This document shows positions 1-8,540 of a stretch of DNA of 64,000 nt, piece after piece. Positions within the stretch are counted from its first letter, which is position 1, and each line of letters starts with the position of its first letter. The translations under genes were made by a program, and so were the position numbers. The notes under the pieces are model-generated. The model was not told the origin of the DNA and made no database searches. It worked only from the letters and a program-made list of their open reading frames with translations. Source of the stretch: Pedobacter roseus (GTDB lineage: Bacteria; Bacteroidota; Bacteroidia; Sphingobacteriales; Sphingobacteriaceae); NCBI RefSeq assembly GCF_014395225.1, contig NZ_CP060723.1, positions 5,084,001-5,148,000 on the forward strand. Direction: 5' to 3'.

Positions 1-1
1 T

Positions 2-730
2 GTCGAAACCCTTTCATTGATCAACTGGCATGATTTAGAAATCAGCCATTTGTTGGGAGAAGGTGCTTCGGGCGTGATTTCGAAAGCCAACAGAACCATT
101 GGAGAAGAAACCAGCGAAGTAGCAGTTAAAATATTTAAGGGCAATGTAACCAGCGACGGTTTGCCAGAAGATGAAATGACAGCTTATATTGCTGCCGGTT
201 ATCACCCGGGTTTAGTCAACCTGATCGGACAGATTGCCTTCCATCCGGAAGATAAAAAAGGACTGGTGATGGATTTAATTCCGCATCATTTTTACAATCT
301 CGGCAATCCACCAAGTTTAGAAAGCTGCACCAGGGATGTTTTTCCTGCTGATCGGAAACTTTCTGAAAAACAGATCATCAGTATCGCTAAAACCATTGCT
401 TCCTTAGCGGCTCAATTACATGAAGCGGGCATTATGCATGGCGATTTATATGCACACAATACGTTAATTGATGAGGATGGCAGTACTTTATTTGGCGATT
501 TTGGCGCGGCTAGTTTTTACGATAACACAGCTAAAACGGCGCAGGCACTGGAGCGGATTGAAGTAAGTGCTTATGGTTATCTGCTCGATGATTTGCTTTC
601 TTTAAAAGATGAAGAAGTTGGTGAGGAAGTGTATAAAACGGTAAGCGAACTTAGGGATGCCTGTTTGGTTCCAGTGCCTTTAGAGCGACCGGGTTTTAAT
701 GAATTAGTTGATCAGTTGGCTCAGATTTAA
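2..730 (+). CDS. Leucine-rich-repeat protein kinase, C-terminal kinase part (5' end outside window)
   Basis: The reading frame is open from the first bases, so the gene starts upstream of the window; the TTG at 17 is probably not a start. The visible part is a eukaryotic-like Ser/Thr kinase fold: glycine loop GEGASGV, the VAVK lysine, catalytic loop HGDLYAHN and the GDFGAAS metal-binding motif. The catalytic loop has HGD instead of the usual HRD, and the C-lobe is short. The preceding residues (ETLSLINWHDLE) resemble the junction after LRR repeats in the bacteroidotal family of LRR-containing protein kinases, from memory. Target and cell role are unknown. Kinase fold: sure. LRR part: inferred. 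Confidence 0.85.
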   Translation, partial: VETLSLINWHDLEISHLLGEGASGVISKANRTIGEETSEVAVKIFKGNVTSDGLPEDEMTAYIAAGYHPGLVNLIGQIAFHPEDKKGLVMDLIPHHFYNLGNPPSLESCTRDVFPADRKLSEKQIISIAKTIASLAAQLHEAGIMHGDLYAHNTLIDEDGSTLFGDFGAASFYDNTAKTAQALERIEVSAYGYLLDDLLSLKDEEVGEEVYKTVSELRDACLVPVPLERPGFNELVDQLAQI

Positions 731-747
731 TTACAATTGCTAGAAAG

Positions 748-918
748 GTCGTCATTCTTGCGCAGGCGGGAATCTTAAAGCATTTTACATTAAGATTCCC
801 AATCAACCCGATAGCTATCGGGTTGGGAATGACGAAGCAATCTCTCATGCCTTTAGCACTTTGCATTAAAGATTGCTTCATCCAATGAAAAATTGGCTTC
901 GCAATGACGATCTCGCTA
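748..918. repeat. Dispersed palindromic repeat, copy A (two units)
   Basis: The first unit opens with gtcattcttgcgcaggcggg and closes with a gttgggaatgac arm containing the nested palindrome acccgatagctatcgggt. The second, partly truncated unit has gaagcaatct / agattgcttc and ends cttcgcaatgacga. Related copies lie at 8541-8731, 15651-15720 and 26842-26927. It sits between two convergent genes. Confidence 0.8.
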
Positions 919-933
919 GCCAAAAAACCTAGA

Positions 934-1596
934 TTAATTCTGCTGTTTTTTGGCCCAATCCAACCTGCGTTGATCGGGAGTAGTTGTTACTTTGAAATTT
1001 TCAAAAGTGGCGTTAAAACCCTTACCATCAGGACAGGCGGCTACCAGACCTACCATCACCGGCGCATTATCTTTAAAATAACAGGTACGGATCATGGTAT
1101 ATTTTTTATCGTCTAAAGAGTAGAAAATTTCTACTGCATCCAGTTTTCTAACGGCTTTCATCCATATTGATGCTGGTGCCTTTTCAAGTTCTACCACGCT
1201 CCAGTCGCTGGTTTTATGCGTTACAACAGCACTTACATTTTGTTTTCCATTAACAAATTCTACTCCGGCTTTAATCCATTCTTCCTCATTTATGCGGAGC
1301 ATCAGCCCCATCTGATCGAAAGTGGTTACATAATTTCCGGTAATTTTTACCTTCACTTCAAACTCTCCCCCATAAGTGGCATAGTAAAAAGGAGCATCGT
1401 CAACTGTGAAACCATAATGCGAAATGCGCCAGTAATCGGTTTTAGCCGGAACAAACATGCTAAAGGTATTTTTATCTTTAATTTCCCATTTATCTGGTTC
1501 ATTAAACCAGTTCATTTTAGCCAGGCTCTGGGCATTTGCTTTTTGAGAAATAAAGTAAGATAGGATGGCAATTAAGGTGAGTAATTTAAGTTTCAT
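934..1596 (-). CDS. Exported DUF1349-type protein
   Basis: A 220-residue protein starting at the ATG whose product reads MKLKLLTLIAILSYF; the longer frame from 1641 would put residues in front of the signal peptide. The signal peptide ends near AKANAQ-type residues (QKANAQ), so the protein is probably periplasmic or surface-exposed. The body (WFNEPDKWEI, FDQMGLMLRIN, WSVVELEKAPASIWMKAVR) has the jelly-roll pattern of DUF1349/YesU-like proteins, a concanavalin-like fold often linked to carbohydrate binding. No catalytic residues can be assigned. It is divergent from the Crp/Fnr gene at 1773, and the shared spacer holds CRP-like dyads. Confidence 0.75.
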   Translation of the reverse strand: MKLKLLTLIAILSYFISQKANAQSLAKMNWFNEPDKWEIKDKNTFSMFVPAKTDYWRISHYGFTVDDAPFYYATYGGEFEVKVKITGNYVTTFDQMGLMLRINEEEWIKAGVEFVNGKQNVSAVVTHKTSDWSVVELEKAPASIWMKAVRKLDAVEIFYSLDDKKYTMIRTCYFKDNAPVMVGLVAACPDGKGFNATFENFKVTTTPDQRRLDWAKKQQN

Positions 1597-1686
1597 TTGT
1601 GTGTTATAGTTGGTTATTGTGTGTTTGTGTACTGCAAACATAATGCAGGGTTAAACTTTTGGAAAGGACATACATCACTATTTTTA

Positions 1687-1702
1687 TGTGATGATTGTCA
1701 CG
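1687..1702. promoter_or_regulatory. CRP-like palindrome TGTGA-N6-TCACG
   Basis: TGTGA (1687-1691), six bases, TCACG (1698-1702): nine of ten positions match the enterobacterial CRP consensus TGTGA-N6-TCACA. A second dyad, CATCAC (1673-1678) / GTGATG (1688-1693), overlaps it. The site lies in the divergent spacer 71 bp before the Crp/Fnr gene. Possible autoregulatory operator; inference only. Confidence 0.4.
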
Positions 1703-1751
1703 CCTGTATTGGGTAGCAATTGTACCAGTATTATAAATCTTCATTAAATAT

Positions 1752-1759
1752 TACCTTTG
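1752..1759 (+). promoter_or_regulatory. -7 promoter element TACCTTTG
   Basis: Matches the Bacteroidota TAnnTTTG element and ends 13 bp before the ATG of the Crp/Fnr gene, giving a 5' UTR of only several bases. No good -33 TTTG at the usual spacing. Confidence 0.5.
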
Positions 1760-1772
1760 GTATCAGAGAAAC

Positions 1773-2339
1773 ATGGAAACAAATTTTTTAAGAGCGCACA
1801 TTCATCAGATCGTTTGTTTAACAGATGAGGAGTTTGAATATGCCCGATCTTTTTTCACCAAACGGAAATACAAAAAGCACCAGTACATTATTCAGGCAGG
1901 AGATGTTGCCAGTCAGGAACATTTTGTAGTGAAAGGCATTGTAAAATCTTCTTATACCGACCATGAGGGCAAAGAATATATTTTACAACTGGCAATGGAA
2001 GAGTGGTGGTTTTCCGATCCGAATGCTTTTAACACGGGCATGCCGGCAACTTTAAATGTAGATTGCATTGAAGACACTGAAACGCTTTCCATCTCTTTTG
2101 AGAATAAAGAAAAGCTTTGCGCCTCATCCCGGAAAATGGAATATTTCTTTAGAAAAAAATATACTACGGGGAATATGGCCTTGCAAAAACGGGTACTGGC
2201 CTTATTGAGCAATAATGCAGGCGAGCGTTACAAACAATGGCGTAACCAATACCCATCTTTACAGAAACGGATTTCGAAAACCCTTATAGCTTCTTATCTG
2301 GGGGTAACCAGGGAAACTTTGAGCAGGTTATCGCTTTAA
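1773..2339 (+). CDS. Crp/Fnr family transcriptional regulator
   Basis: A 188-residue cytoplasmic regulator. The N-terminal half is a cNMP-binding-like beta-roll (KYKKHQYIIQAGDVASQEHFVVKG...), and the C-terminus has a compact HTH with KTLIASYLGVTRETLSRL, the recognition helix typical of the bacteroidotal Crp/Fnr subfamily. There are no N-terminal cysteines for an Fe-S cluster, so oxygen sensing in the FNR way is unlikely; the effector is unknown. It is divergent from the DUF1349 gene and preceded by a -7 element and a CRP-like dyad. A paralogue is at 42624-43193. Confidence 0.9.
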   Translation: METNFLRAHIHQIVCLTDEEFEYARSFFTKRKYKKHQYIIQAGDVASQEHFVVKGIVKSSYTDHEGKEYILQLAMEEWWFSDPNAFNTGMPATLNVDCIEDTETLSISFENKEKLCASSRKMEYFFRKKYTTGNMALQKRVLALLSNNAGERYKQWRNQYPSLQKRISKTLIASYLGVTRETLSRLSL

Positions 2340-2359
2340 AATTTCTGTGCTTTGGCTTT

Positions 2360-2496
2360 TTTACCACAAAGACCACAGAAAAAAGGCGCGGAGTACACAG
2401 AGTTGGGTGTATAATAGAGATTCTCTTAGCGCTGCTCCAATGATCAGATCAACTCCAAAATCTGTATTTATCTGTGTACATCTGTGGTTAAAAACT
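2360..2496. repeat. Spacer with inverted CACAGA/TCTGTG words
   Basis: Contains accacaaagaccacagaaaa and, about 90 bp later, the near reverse complement ctgtgtacatctgtggttaa. Very similar words recur at 20397-20450 and 32743-32795 (ctgtgttcatctgtg...). It looks like a degenerate non-coding repeat rather than a gene; no ORF or promoter recognised. Confidence 0.55.
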
Positions 2497-2497
2497 C

Positions 2498-2929
2498 TTA
2501 TTTATCGCTATCTACACTCAACTTATAGCCTGGCAAGCTTGCCAACACTAAACTAGAAGCACTTACCACGAAAACCGAATAATTAAAGGGCGCCCTGTAA
2601 TTCGCAAAAATCAACATCGATAAGGCAAAGGCAAGCGTAAGTAAAAAACTACCTATAGCGGCCAGTTTAATTTTATAACCAATAATGAGCAATAACCCGA
2701 AAATCAATTCGCCAGCGGTGGCAATAATGCCCATAACATTGGCCAATGTACGGCTTAAATAAGGCATGAGAGAATGGGTGTAATCTACAAATATCGACCA
2801 GTTGCCCCAGCCCACAGTTGGAGAACCTGGAGCTCCGAGCCAGCCAAAGCGGTCCATAACAGGAAGGATAAAACCTACGCCCAAAGCGAGCCTAAGAAAT
2901 AATTGTGCAAAATGTGGTGTGTTTTTCAT
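2498..2929 (-). CDS. DoxX family membrane protein
   Basis: A 143-residue inner-membrane protein with four predicted helices (LRLALGVGFILPV, LANVMGIIATAGELIFGLLLIIGY, IGSFLLTLAFALSML, SVFVVSASSLVLASL). The ATG at 2929 (MKNTPHFAQ) is preferred; the upstream start would add a hydrophilic stretch before the first helix. The GELIFGLLLIIG segment is the usual DoxX hallmark. Family members are linked to quinone or redox membrane complexes, but the function here is unknown. Single gene, convergent with the Crp/Fnr gene. Confidence 0.75.
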   Translation of the reverse strand: MKNTPHFAQLFLRLALGVGFILPVMDRFGWLGAPGSPTVGWGNWSIFVDYTHSLMPYLSRTLANVMGIIATAGELIFGLLLIIGYKIKLAAIGSFLLTLAFALSMLIFANYRAPFNYSVFVVSASSLVLASLPGYKLSVDSDK

Positions 2930-3023
2930 CTTGTTTAAGTGAATAGGATATCCGCAATTTAGCACCTATCTATCACAACTTTCTTAAACCAGATTAAGAA
3001 ATGAGCTATTTCGAAAAATCAGC

Positions 3024-3890
3024 CTAAAAACATTCTACTTCCCAAAACCTCGACCACTTTTCGCCTAAAGCCAACTTAACAATACCTTCTTTATGTTCCA
3101 GTTCCTGATTGTGGTTAACGCCATCGGCCACACCGCACCAGGGCTCTAAACATACAAAAGGTGCATCGGTAGCAGCCCATATCCCAAAGAATGGAAAATC
3201 TTCAAAATGAAAGTGAAGACCGTAATCATTTTTGGTATTCAATAAACTGATACAGTTGCTTTGCAGCGTTTTAAACACCAATGCATCATTGTAGAAAAGG
3301 TCGTGTTTAAGGTTTAATTTATGATAACTCAACTCAATGCTCTCGGTTTCATCTGCTACTAAACCATCATCCAGCTTCCAATATGTTAATTTCTCGTCGG
3401 TATTAAAGGCAAGGTAATAATCTTCGTAAACCGTATCAGGTGTATTAGGAACTGCAAATGCAGGGTGTGCCCCTAAAGAAAACAGAAGTTCTTCGGTACC
3501 GGTATTAATTACTTCGTAAGTTAAGTTCAGCTTGCGGTCTATCAATTGATATTTCAGCTTCAATCCAAAATAAAATGGATAAATTTTTAAGGTTTCATCC
3601 GTTTGCGTCAAAGTAAAAACTGCTTCAGTTTCACTTATTTTTTCGAAATTAAAAACATGATCGCGCGCGAAACCATGCCTTGGCAATTCATAGTTTTTAC
3701 CCTGATATTTAAAACTGTTGTTTTTTAAGGAACCTACAATAGGAAATAGAACGGGACTATGCTTTGCCCAATATTTAGGATTGGCATTCCATAAATATTC
3801 CAATCCTGTTTCTTTGCTAAATAAGCCTTGAAGTTCTGCGCCTTTAGCCGCCAGGCTAACTTTTATATAGTCGTTTTCGAGAGTAATCAT
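3024..3890 (-). CDS. Aldose 1-epimerase-like protein (galactose mutarotase fold)
   Basis: A 288-residue cytoplasmic protein of the LacX-like branch of the aldose-1-epimerase superfamily. It has the characteristic N-terminus (LENDYIKVSLAAKGAELQGL), the KHSPVLFPIVGSLKNN block, the catalytic-type HGFARDHVF motif, LGAHPAF and CLEPWCGVADG. Family members interconvert anomers of sugars or sugar phosphates; the substrate cannot be read from sequence. Start at ATG 3890 rather than the TTG two codons upstream. Monocistronic by position. Confidence 0.85.
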   Translation of the reverse strand: MITLENDYIKVSLAAKGAELQGLFSKETGLEYLWNANPKYWAKHSPVLFPIVGSLKNNSFKYQGKNYELPRHGFARDHVFNFEKISETEAVFTLTQTDETLKIYPFYFGLKLKYQLIDRKLNLTYEVINTGTEELLFSLGAHPAFAVPNTPDTVYEDYYLAFNTDEKLTYWKLDDGLVADETESIELSYHKLNLKHDLFYNDALVFKTLQSNCISLLNTKNDYGLHFHFEDFPFFGIWAATDAPFVCLEPWCGVADGVNHNQELEHKEGIVKLALGEKWSRFWEVECF

Positions 3891-3957
3891 TTGCAATCTA
3901 AATTAGGAAAAAGATGTTCGGAAAGATATGTTTTTTATTAAAAAATGAATCCTGTTT

Positions 3958-4079
3958 CAGTTGGGAGTTCAGAGTTGAGTGTTTGGAGTTCATTACGCCC
4001 TAGAACGGTATCCTTATTTGAATAAACATTCTATAAATCGAGCGTTTTGAGTTTAAAGCGAATGATGACTCCCAACTCA
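3958..4079. repeat. Imperfect inverted repeat in spacer
   Basis: gttgggagt (3960-3968) faces actcccaac (4068-4076), surrounded by repeated gagtt/aactc words. It lies downstream of pepT and upstream of the epimerase-like gene, both on the minus strand. It is one of several word-repeat spacers in the window. Confidence 0.5.
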
Positions 4080-4086
4080 AAACTAA

Positions 4087-5340
4087 CTAACCCTTCTCTT
4101 CCCAGATACATGCAATATTAATAATCGTTTGTACTGCTTTTTCCATATCCTGCACGCTTACCCATTCTTGTTTACTGTGAAAAGCGTGTTCTCCTGCAAA
4201 AATATTCGGACAAGGTAGGCCCATATACGATAATCTCGATCCATCGGTACCGCCACGAATACTTTGCTGCTTGGCAACCACACCTGCACGCTCAATGGCT
4301 TGAATTCCATATTGTACAATTTTTGGATGCTGATCAAGCACCTCTTTCATATTCCGGTATTGGGCTTTAATTTCTAAAGTATAGCTCGATTTTGGATATT
4401 TCGCCATTACCTGTTTTACTGTTTCTTCTAAAAACTGTCCGTGTGCAGCAAGTTTTTCATTTGTAAAATCGCGGATGATAAACTGTGCTTCAGCTTCCTC
4501 TACCTGCCCATGCATGCTTACCGGATGGATAAAACCTTCTTTTTGGTGCGTAGCTTCAGGTGTAAGCGTATCTTTTGGCAAGGTGTCTAAAATTTCTGCG
4601 AGGATTTTAATGGCGCTTTCCATTTTTCCTTTTGCAAAGCCCGGATGGGTACTTACGCCATAAATTTTAAGGGTGGCACCATCTGCAGAAAATGTTTCAT
4701 CTTCAATAGAGCCCAGTGTTTCACCATCAATGGTATAACCGAAATCGGCACCTAGTTTTTTTAGATTTGCTTTATCTACCCCCCGGCCAATCTCTTCATC
4801 AGGGGTGAAAAACACTTTAATGGTTCCGTGTTTTACACCAGGATTTTTCATAAAAAAAGCCGCGGCTTCCATAATTTCGGCTAAACCTGCTTTATTATCT
4901 GCGCCCAACAAAGTGGTTCCGCTGGCAGTAATAATATCATTGCCAATCTGGTGCTTCAGATCTTTATGATCGGCCATTTTGATTACAATTTTAGGATCGT
5001 CGGGTAAGATCAAATCCTGCCCTTGATATTTGTCATGAATAATCGGTTTCACATTTTCACCGCTACAATCCGGCGAAGTATCCATGTGCGAGCAGAAAAA
5101 AATCACAGGCAATTGTTTATCCGAATTTGAAGGAATAGTGCCATACACATAGCCATTATCGTCCATTTCTGCATCAGAAACACCGATTTCCAATAATTCC
5201 TGTACCAATTCTCTTCCTAAATTCTTTTGCTTTGAAGTTGAAGGGCAAGTAGGAGAATCTGGATCCGATTGCGTATCAATTTTTGCATATTTGATAAAAC
5301 GCTGTTCTAAGGTTTTGTTAAAGTTGCTGTATGTGCTCAT
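4087..5340 (-). CDS. pepT: Peptidase T (tripeptide aminopeptidase)
   Basis: 417 residues, the usual length of PepT, a cytoplasmic M20B dinuclear zinc aminopeptidase that releases the N-terminal residue of tripeptides. Zinc and catalytic residues are visible: H85 and D87 in SHMDTSPDCSG, bridging D148 in GADNKAG, E182/E183 in TPDEEIGRG, then DGETLGSIEDETFSADGA and the C-terminal H in AGEHAFHSKQEW. The RGGTDGSRLSYMGLPCPNIFAG block is diagnostic. A TACCTTTG -7 element ends only 4 bp before the ATG. Confidence 0.95.
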   Translation of the reverse strand: MSTYSNFNKTLEQRFIKYAKIDTQSDPDSPTCPSTSKQKNLGRELVQELLEIGVSDAEMDDNGYVYGTIPSNSDKQLPVIFFCSHMDTSPDCSGENVKPIIHDKYQGQDLILPDDPKIVIKMADHKDLKHQIGNDIITASGTTLLGADNKAGLAEIMEAAAFFMKNPGVKHGTIKVFFTPDEEIGRGVDKANLKKLGADFGYTIDGETLGSIEDETFSADGATLKIYGVSTHPGFAKGKMESAIKILAEILDTLPKDTLTPEATHQKEGFIHPVSMHGQVEEAEAQFIIRDFTNEKLAAHGQFLEETVKQVMAKYPKSSYTLEIKAQYRNMKEVLDQHPKIVQYGIQAIERAGVVAKQQSIRGGTDGSRLSYMGLPCPNIFAGEHAFHSKQEWVSVQDMEKAVQTIINIACIWEEKG

Positions 5341-5344
5341 AATT

Positions 5345-5352
5345 CAAAGGTA
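5345..5352 (-). promoter_or_regulatory. -7 element TACCTTTG of pepT
   Basis: Reads TACCTTTG on the minus strand and ends 4 bp before the pepT ATG. Transcription would start at or next to the start codon, so the mRNA would be nearly leaderless. Confidence 0.5.
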
Positions 5353-5379
5353 AAAGTTATAGATATTCGATAAACATAT

Positions 5380-5387
5380 TATTTTTG
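5380..5387 (+). promoter_or_regulatory. -7 element TATTTTTG
   Basis: Matches TAnnTTTG and lies 12 bp before the ATG at 5400. It is divergent from the pepT promoter in a 59-bp spacer. Confidence 0.45.
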
Positions 5388-5399
5388 TAAAAAAACGAT

Positions 5400-6131
5400 A
5401 TGATTTTTAATTTGCTGAGAGCTACTTATATAACCCTTTTGCTTGTTTTTATTGGAAGTTTTTCTTTTGCCCAGTCAAACTATTTTAAAATGTCGTACGG
5501 TTTTGGTGGTGGAGTGAACAAATCTTATACCGACGTTTACAAAGGAAGTTTTGGTTACACAGCTTATGGCGTATTCGATTATCATATCACCCCATTTGTA
5601 ACAATAGGACTCGAGGGGCAGTATGGAATGGTTCAGGGTGGTAACATTGAAACCGATCCGCATAACCGCCAGTTTGTAAACAAATATACTTCCATTACCG
5701 CGAATGTAAAATTAATGCTTGGCGAAATCGTGGATTATGATAAAAGTGAATTTTTATACAACATCCGCGGCCTGTACCTGGGATTGGGTATTGGCGTAAT
5801 CAACAATAACATTACCGACATTGTAAGGTATAAGCCTAGCTGGGCGCAATATGATCCTGGTTATGGCCCTTTTCCTGGTGTTGACAAAAGCCTGAACATG
5901 GCAGTTCCTTTAAACTTCGGCTTTAACTATTTCATCAACGATGGTTACGGTTACATGCGGTATATCATCAACATCAATGCACAATCGAACTTCACTTTTG
6001 GAGAAGGTTTGGATGGTTATAACGACTCGAGCACGAAATTTAAAAACTATTCCCCTGATGTTTATAACTCCTATACCATAGGCTTTAAATACATGTTGGG
6101 AAGGATTAAATCTTATCGTAAAACACTTTAA
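5400..6131 (+). CDS. Putative outer-membrane beta-barrel protein
   Basis: A 243-residue exported protein with a signal peptide (MIFNLLRATYITLLLVFIGS, cut near SFAQ). The mature part is rich in aromatic and glycine residues in alternating strands (YFKMSYGFGGGVN, FVTIGLEGQYGMVQ) and ends in a strand-like SYTIGFKYMLGRI, as in small porin-like barrels of Bacteroidota. No enzyme motif. It is followed 30 bp later by the M14 peptidase gene on the same strand, so possibly one transcript. Function unknown. Confidence 0.65.
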   Translation: MIFNLLRATYITLLLVFIGSFSFAQSNYFKMSYGFGGGVNKSYTDVYKGSFGYTAYGVFDYHITPFVTIGLEGQYGMVQGGNIETDPHNRQFVNKYTSITANVKLMLGEIVDYDKSEFLYNIRGLYLGLGIGVINNNITDIVRYKPSWAQYDPGYGPFPGVDKSLNMAVPLNFGFNYFINDGYGYMRYIININAQSNFTFGEGLDGYNDSSTKFKNYSPDVYNSYTIGFKYMLGRIKSYRKTL

Positions 6132-6161
6132 TAACAGCATTTCATTTCTTAGCTTTAAGGC

Positions 6162-7901
6162 ATGAGAAAACTCTTTGTGTTATGTTTGCTATCGATGAGG
6201 CTAAAAGCCATCGCACAAAAAACACCTTTCGAATTAAGCGGCAAAACCGAAACCACAACCTACACTGCAGCAATATCTTATTACGAAAACCTGGCTAAAA
6301 ATCACCCGGAAGCCAGGCTACTTACCTATGGAAGTACAGATTTCGGAGAACCTTTGCATGTATTAGTTTTATCACGCGATAAGGTTTTCGATCCGGTGCA
6401 GATCCGAAAAAGCAATAAAAGAATCTTATTGATTAATAACGGGATCCACCCGGGCGAACCAGAAGGAGTAGATGCTTCGATGATGCTGGCCCGCGACCTG
6501 CTTAAAGCGGGTAAACTCCCAAAAGATGTGGTCATCTGCATTATTCCGCTTTATAATATAGACGGAAGCTTTAACCGTACTGGTACTTCGAGAGCCAACC
6601 AAAACGGACCAGTTGCTTACGGATTTAGGGGCAACAGCAAAAACCTCGACCTGAACCGCGATTTTATTAAAACTGACTCGAAAAATTCGGCGGCATTTCA
6701 ACTTATTTTTAATACATGGCAGCCCGAAATTTTTGTAGATACACACACCAGTAATGGTGCCGATTATCAATATGTGATGACGCTTATTCCGACGCAAAAG
6801 GATAAGTTGAACCCTATACTTGCTGGCTATTTAACCAAAACCCTTGTACCTGATCTTTACGGAGACATGGACAAAGCAGGTTATCCGATGATTCCTTATG
6901 TAAACTCGATCGGCGAAACCCCGGAAACCGGAATAACCGGATTTATTGATCCTCCGCGTTACTCAACAGGTTATACCACACTTCATAATACCATTGGCTT
7001 TATGCCTGAAACGCACATGCTAAAATCGTATGATTTGCGTGTGGATGCCACTTATAAACTTCTGGAAAGCTACATCAGGATTGTTGAACGAGATGCCAAA
7101 ATTATCGGCGAGAATAAAAGTAAAGCCGATGAAGCTGTTGCTGCGCAAAAGGAATTTCCTTTAGAATGGAAATTAAATAAAACAGAAGTAAACGATTTAA
7201 CCTTTAAAGGTTTTGAGGCCGGACAAAAACCCAGTACAGTAAGCGGTGCCGACCGTTTATATTACGACCGTAGCAAGCCTTACACCAAAACCATAAAAGA
7301 ATGGAATAAATTCGAGCCAGCAGTTTCTGTTCAGAAACCGGTTGCTTATATTATTCCAAAAGCCTGGGACCGTGTAATTGCCCTGCTTAAACTGAACAAT
7401 GTTAAAATCAGCGAATTAAAAGCCGATCAGAAAATTGTGGTAGAAAGTTATTATATCGGAGATTTTAAAACAGGCACAAGACCTTACGAAGGACATTACC
7501 TGCATTCGGCCGTAAAATTGAATACCGTAAAACAGAACCTCCAGTATTATGCCGGCGACTTTGTGGTGTACACTAACCAGCCTGTTAACCGTTATATTAT
7601 AGAAACACTGGAACCTCAGGCCACCGATTCTTATTTCAACTGGAATTTTTTCGATTCTATTCTGGATATGAAAGAGCATTATTCGGCTTATGTATTTGAA
7701 GATACCGCAACAGAACTGCTCAAAAACAACCCGGAACTGAAAAGTAAACTGGAAGCTAAAAAGTCATCTGATCCTGAATTTGCAAAGAATGGTGCTGCAC
7801 AACTTGATTTTGTGTATAAAAATTCTGATTATTACGAAAAAACACATAACAGATATCCGGTTGCCCGTTTGGTTACAGACGTAAAACTTGATTTAAAATA
7901 G
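6162..7901 (+). CDS. M14 family zinc carboxypeptidase, exported
   Basis: A 579-residue secreted or periplasmic metallopeptidase. It has a short N-terminal hydrophobic segment (LFVLCLLSMRLKAIAQ). Zinc ligands are H96 and E99 in NGIHPGEPEG and H195 in FVDTHTSNG; N165/R166 in LDLNRDF correspond to the carboxylate-binding Asn/Arg pair, and the Glu of GFMPETHM is a plausible general base. About 260 residues follow the catalytic domain (from about 320), ending in a beta-rich part of unknown role, as in bacteroidotal M14 proteins. The rhomboid gene starts 5 bp after the stop, so they are probably co-transcribed. Confidence 0.88.
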   Translation: MRKLFVLCLLSMRLKAIAQKTPFELSGKTETTTYTAAISYYENLAKNHPEARLLTYGSTDFGEPLHVLVLSRDKVFDPVQIRKSNKRILLINNGIHPGEPEGVDASMMLARDLLKAGKLPKDVVICIIPLYNIDGSFNRTGTSRANQNGPVAYGFRGNSKNLDLNRDFIKTDSKNSAAFQLIFNTWQPEIFVDTHTSNGADYQYVMTLIPTQKDKLNPILAGYLTKTLVPDLYGDMDKAGYPMIPYVNSIGETPETGITGFIDPPRYSTGYTTLHNTIGFMPETHMLKSYDLRVDATYKLLESYIRIVERDAKIIGENKSKADEAVAAQKEFPLEWKLNKTEVNDLTFKGFEAGQKPSTVSGADRLYYDRSKPYTKTIKEWNKFEPAVSVQKPVAYIIPKAWDRVIALLKLNNVKISELKADQKIVVESYYIGDFKTGTRPYEGHYLHSAVKLNTVKQNLQYYAGDFVVYTNQPVNRYIIETLEPQATDSYFNWNFFDSILDMKEHYSAYVFEDTATELLKNNPELKSKLEAKKSSDPEFAKNGAAQLDFVYKNSDYYEKTHNRYPVARLVTDVKLDLK

Positions 7902-7906
7902 CACTA

Positions 7907-8509
7907 ATGGAATACTTCAATATCGCACCAGTTGCATCCTTAATCTTCGTTTTTACCATTATTACCAGTCTTTACGCTTTCTACGATCATTCGATTTATG
8001 GAAAGTTTATGCTGCATCCGTATAGCGTATCAAGAGGCCACAAGGTTTGGACAGTGATAACAAGCGGACTAATACATGCCGATTGGATGCACCTTTTCTT
8101 CAACATGTTTACTTTCGTTGCATTTGCTTTTACTTTAGAACGGCTAATGGGCAGTTTCTTGTTCGGTTTGCTTTACATTTTGGCGCTCATCCTCAGTGAT
8201 GTACCAACGATATTTAAATACAAGGAAAATTTTAATTACAATAGTTTAGGTGCATCAGGAGCAATTAGTGCTGTACTTTTCAGCTTTATTTTGTTTAGTC
8301 CGAAAAGTGGAATAAGAATACTTTTCATCCCATTCGATATTCCTGCCTATATTTTCGGAATACTATATCTTGTATACTGCTACTACGCCTCTAGAAACTC
8401 CAGAGATGGCATCAACCACGATGCACACTTTTTCGGAGCGCTAACCGGATTGATTTTTACCATTATTTTCGTTCCGGGTATTTTACAGAATTTTATTGCC
8501 ATGTTTTAA
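7907..8509 (+). CDS. Rhomboid family intramembrane serine protease
   Basis: A 200-residue protein with six predicted membrane helices. The catalytic dyad is S117 in LGASGAIS and H174 in HDAHFFGAL; the HADWMHLFFNMFTF segment carries the conserved H and N66 of the oxyanion region. This is the basic six-helix form with no extra domain. Rhomboids cleave membrane protein substrates within the bilayer; the substrate here is unknown. It follows the M14 gene by 5 bp. Confidence 0.92.
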   Translation: MEYFNIAPVASLIFVFTIITSLYAFYDHSIYGKFMLHPYSVSRGHKVWTVITSGLIHADWMHLFFNMFTFVAFAFTLERLMGSFLFGLLYILALILSDVPTIFKYKENFNYNSLGASGAISAVLFSFILFSPKSGIRILFIPFDIPAYIFGILYLVYCYYASRNSRDGINHDAHFFGALTGLIFTIIFVPGILQNFIAMF

Positions 8510-8540
8510 CAGGCGGGAGGTAATATCAATTGGGAAGAAT

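Noticed and set aside
748..918. CRISPR array
   Set aside because: Copies are far apart, palindromic and not separated by regular spacers; no cas genes are present.
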